DNA from: Rouxiella aceris
Lineage (GTDB): Bacteria > Pseudomonadota > Gammaproteobacteria > Enterobacterales > Enterobacteriaceae
Assembly (NCBI RefSeq): GCF_012933545.1
Contig: NZ_JAADJU010000003.1
Span: 372,001 to 436,000 of the forward strand
Length of the DNA stretch: 64,000 nucleotides
Direction: 5' to 3'
Shown piece after piece: positions 63,619-64,000 of this stretch (position 1 is the first letter of the stretch; every line of letters begins with the position of its first letter). Position numbers and translations under genes: made by a program. The notes below the pieces were generated by a model. The model was not told where the DNA came from and ran no database searches. It was given only the letters and a program-made list of their open reading frames with translations.

Positions 63619-64000
63619 TTAAGCCGTCACCAGATTCGGGCAATTCTCATGGTGACTAAGCTGCGTGACATTGAGCAGCGTGGTTTCCGAGATACTGGTC
63701 AAGGCTTCACTGGTTAAAAATGCCTGATGACCGGTAAACAGCACGTTATGGCATGAGGATAAACGGCGGAATACGTCGTCCAGTACCACTTCATTGGATT
63801 TATCTTCAAAGAACAGATCGCGTTCGTTTTCATAGACATCCATCCCCAACGCGCCAATTTTCTGCTGTTTGAGGGCGTCAATGGCTGCGCTGGCATCCAG
63901 TAACCCGCCGCGACTGGTATTAACGATCATCACGCCATCCTTCATCTGACTGAAGGAATCCTTATTGAGCATATAGTGGTTTTCCGGGGTCAGCGGGCAG
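63619..64000 (-). CDS. ldhA: D-lactate dehydrogenase (C-terminal part)
   Basis: Partial gene: the frame runs off the right edge, so only the last 126 residues are visible, starting CPLTPENHYML. This is the C-terminal portion of the fermentative D-lactate dehydrogenase. The catalytic-domain blocks MKDGVMIVNTSRGGLLDASA and ALGMDVYENERDLFFEDKS are present, with the catalytic His in LFTGHQAFLT. The true start lies outside the window. Confidence 0.96.
   Translation of the reverse strand, partial: CPLTPENHYMLNKDSFSQMKDGVMIVNTSRGGLLDASAAIDALKQQKIGALGMDVYENERDLFFEDKSNEVVLDDVFRRLSSCHNVLFTGHQAFLTSEALTSISETTLLNVTQLSHHENCPNLVTA

Overview
The window is chromosome of a gamma-proteobacterium of the order Enterobacterales, most likely Yersiniaceae or Hafniaceae (Serratia/Rahnella/Rouxiella-like). 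GapA, TyrR, SppA, AnsA, Tpx, ZntB, TtcA, NifJ and LdhA all look enterobacterial, and their order partly follows the E. coli map (gapA-msrB-yeaC; ansA/pncA-sppA-ydjA-topB-ynjH-nudG-xthA; ydbJ-nifJ-hslJ-ldhA). The genus cannot be fixed from sequence alone. Both ends cut genes: mipA (only its 3' part is present) on the left and ldhA (only its C-terminal part) on the right.

Layout. 1-4.8 kb: mipA end, yeaE, yeaD, gapA, msrB, yeaC; a perfect CRP palindrome lies between the divergent gapA and msrB. 4.85-6.18 kb: a non-coding island made of several nested repeats. 6.2-16.8 kb: accessory transport and redox genes (DHA2 efflux protein, lactonase-like propeller, DoxX protein, YahK-type alcohol dehydrogenase, AraC regulator followed by an RND pump without adaptor, PDZ lipoprotein, cyclophilin-like protein). 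16.9-33.5 kb: mostly housekeeping genes (second map, pncA, ansA, sppA, ydjA, topB, ynjH, nudG, xthA, tyrR, ygbA-like, tpx, ycjG, SDR, zntB). 34-40 kb: homocysteine methyltransferase and a four-gene peptide-type ABC importer. 40.1-49.6 kb: one gene for a 3165-residue multidomain toxin-like protein. 50-54.7 kb: ttcA, then a LysR regulator divergent from a serine hydrolase and an MFS exporter. 54.7-58.8 kb: a second toxin-like protein with an HExxH motif, and an alginate lyase. 58.8-64 kb: nifJ, ydbJ, hslJ, ldhA.

Most unusual content. (1) The 3165-residue protein reads as a string of modules: a duplicated N-terminal unit, three helical repeats, a hydrophobic segment, an R-S-E type ADP-ribosyltransferase with intact signature residues, an intact Fic motif, a possible second ART that has lost its glutamates, and a dual-specificity-phosphatase-like C-terminus whose catalytic Cys and Arg are replaced by Gly and Ser. 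Together with the smaller HETVH protein 5 kb away it is the best candidate for an undescribed host-targeting system. (2) A family of about 130-bp intergenic elements with short inverted ends sits against transcription terminators. Two of the four copies are flanked by 20- and 23-bp direct duplications that contain the whole terminator hairpin. (3) The 1.3-kb repeat island fills exactly the space between the stop codons of yeaC and the DHA2 gene.
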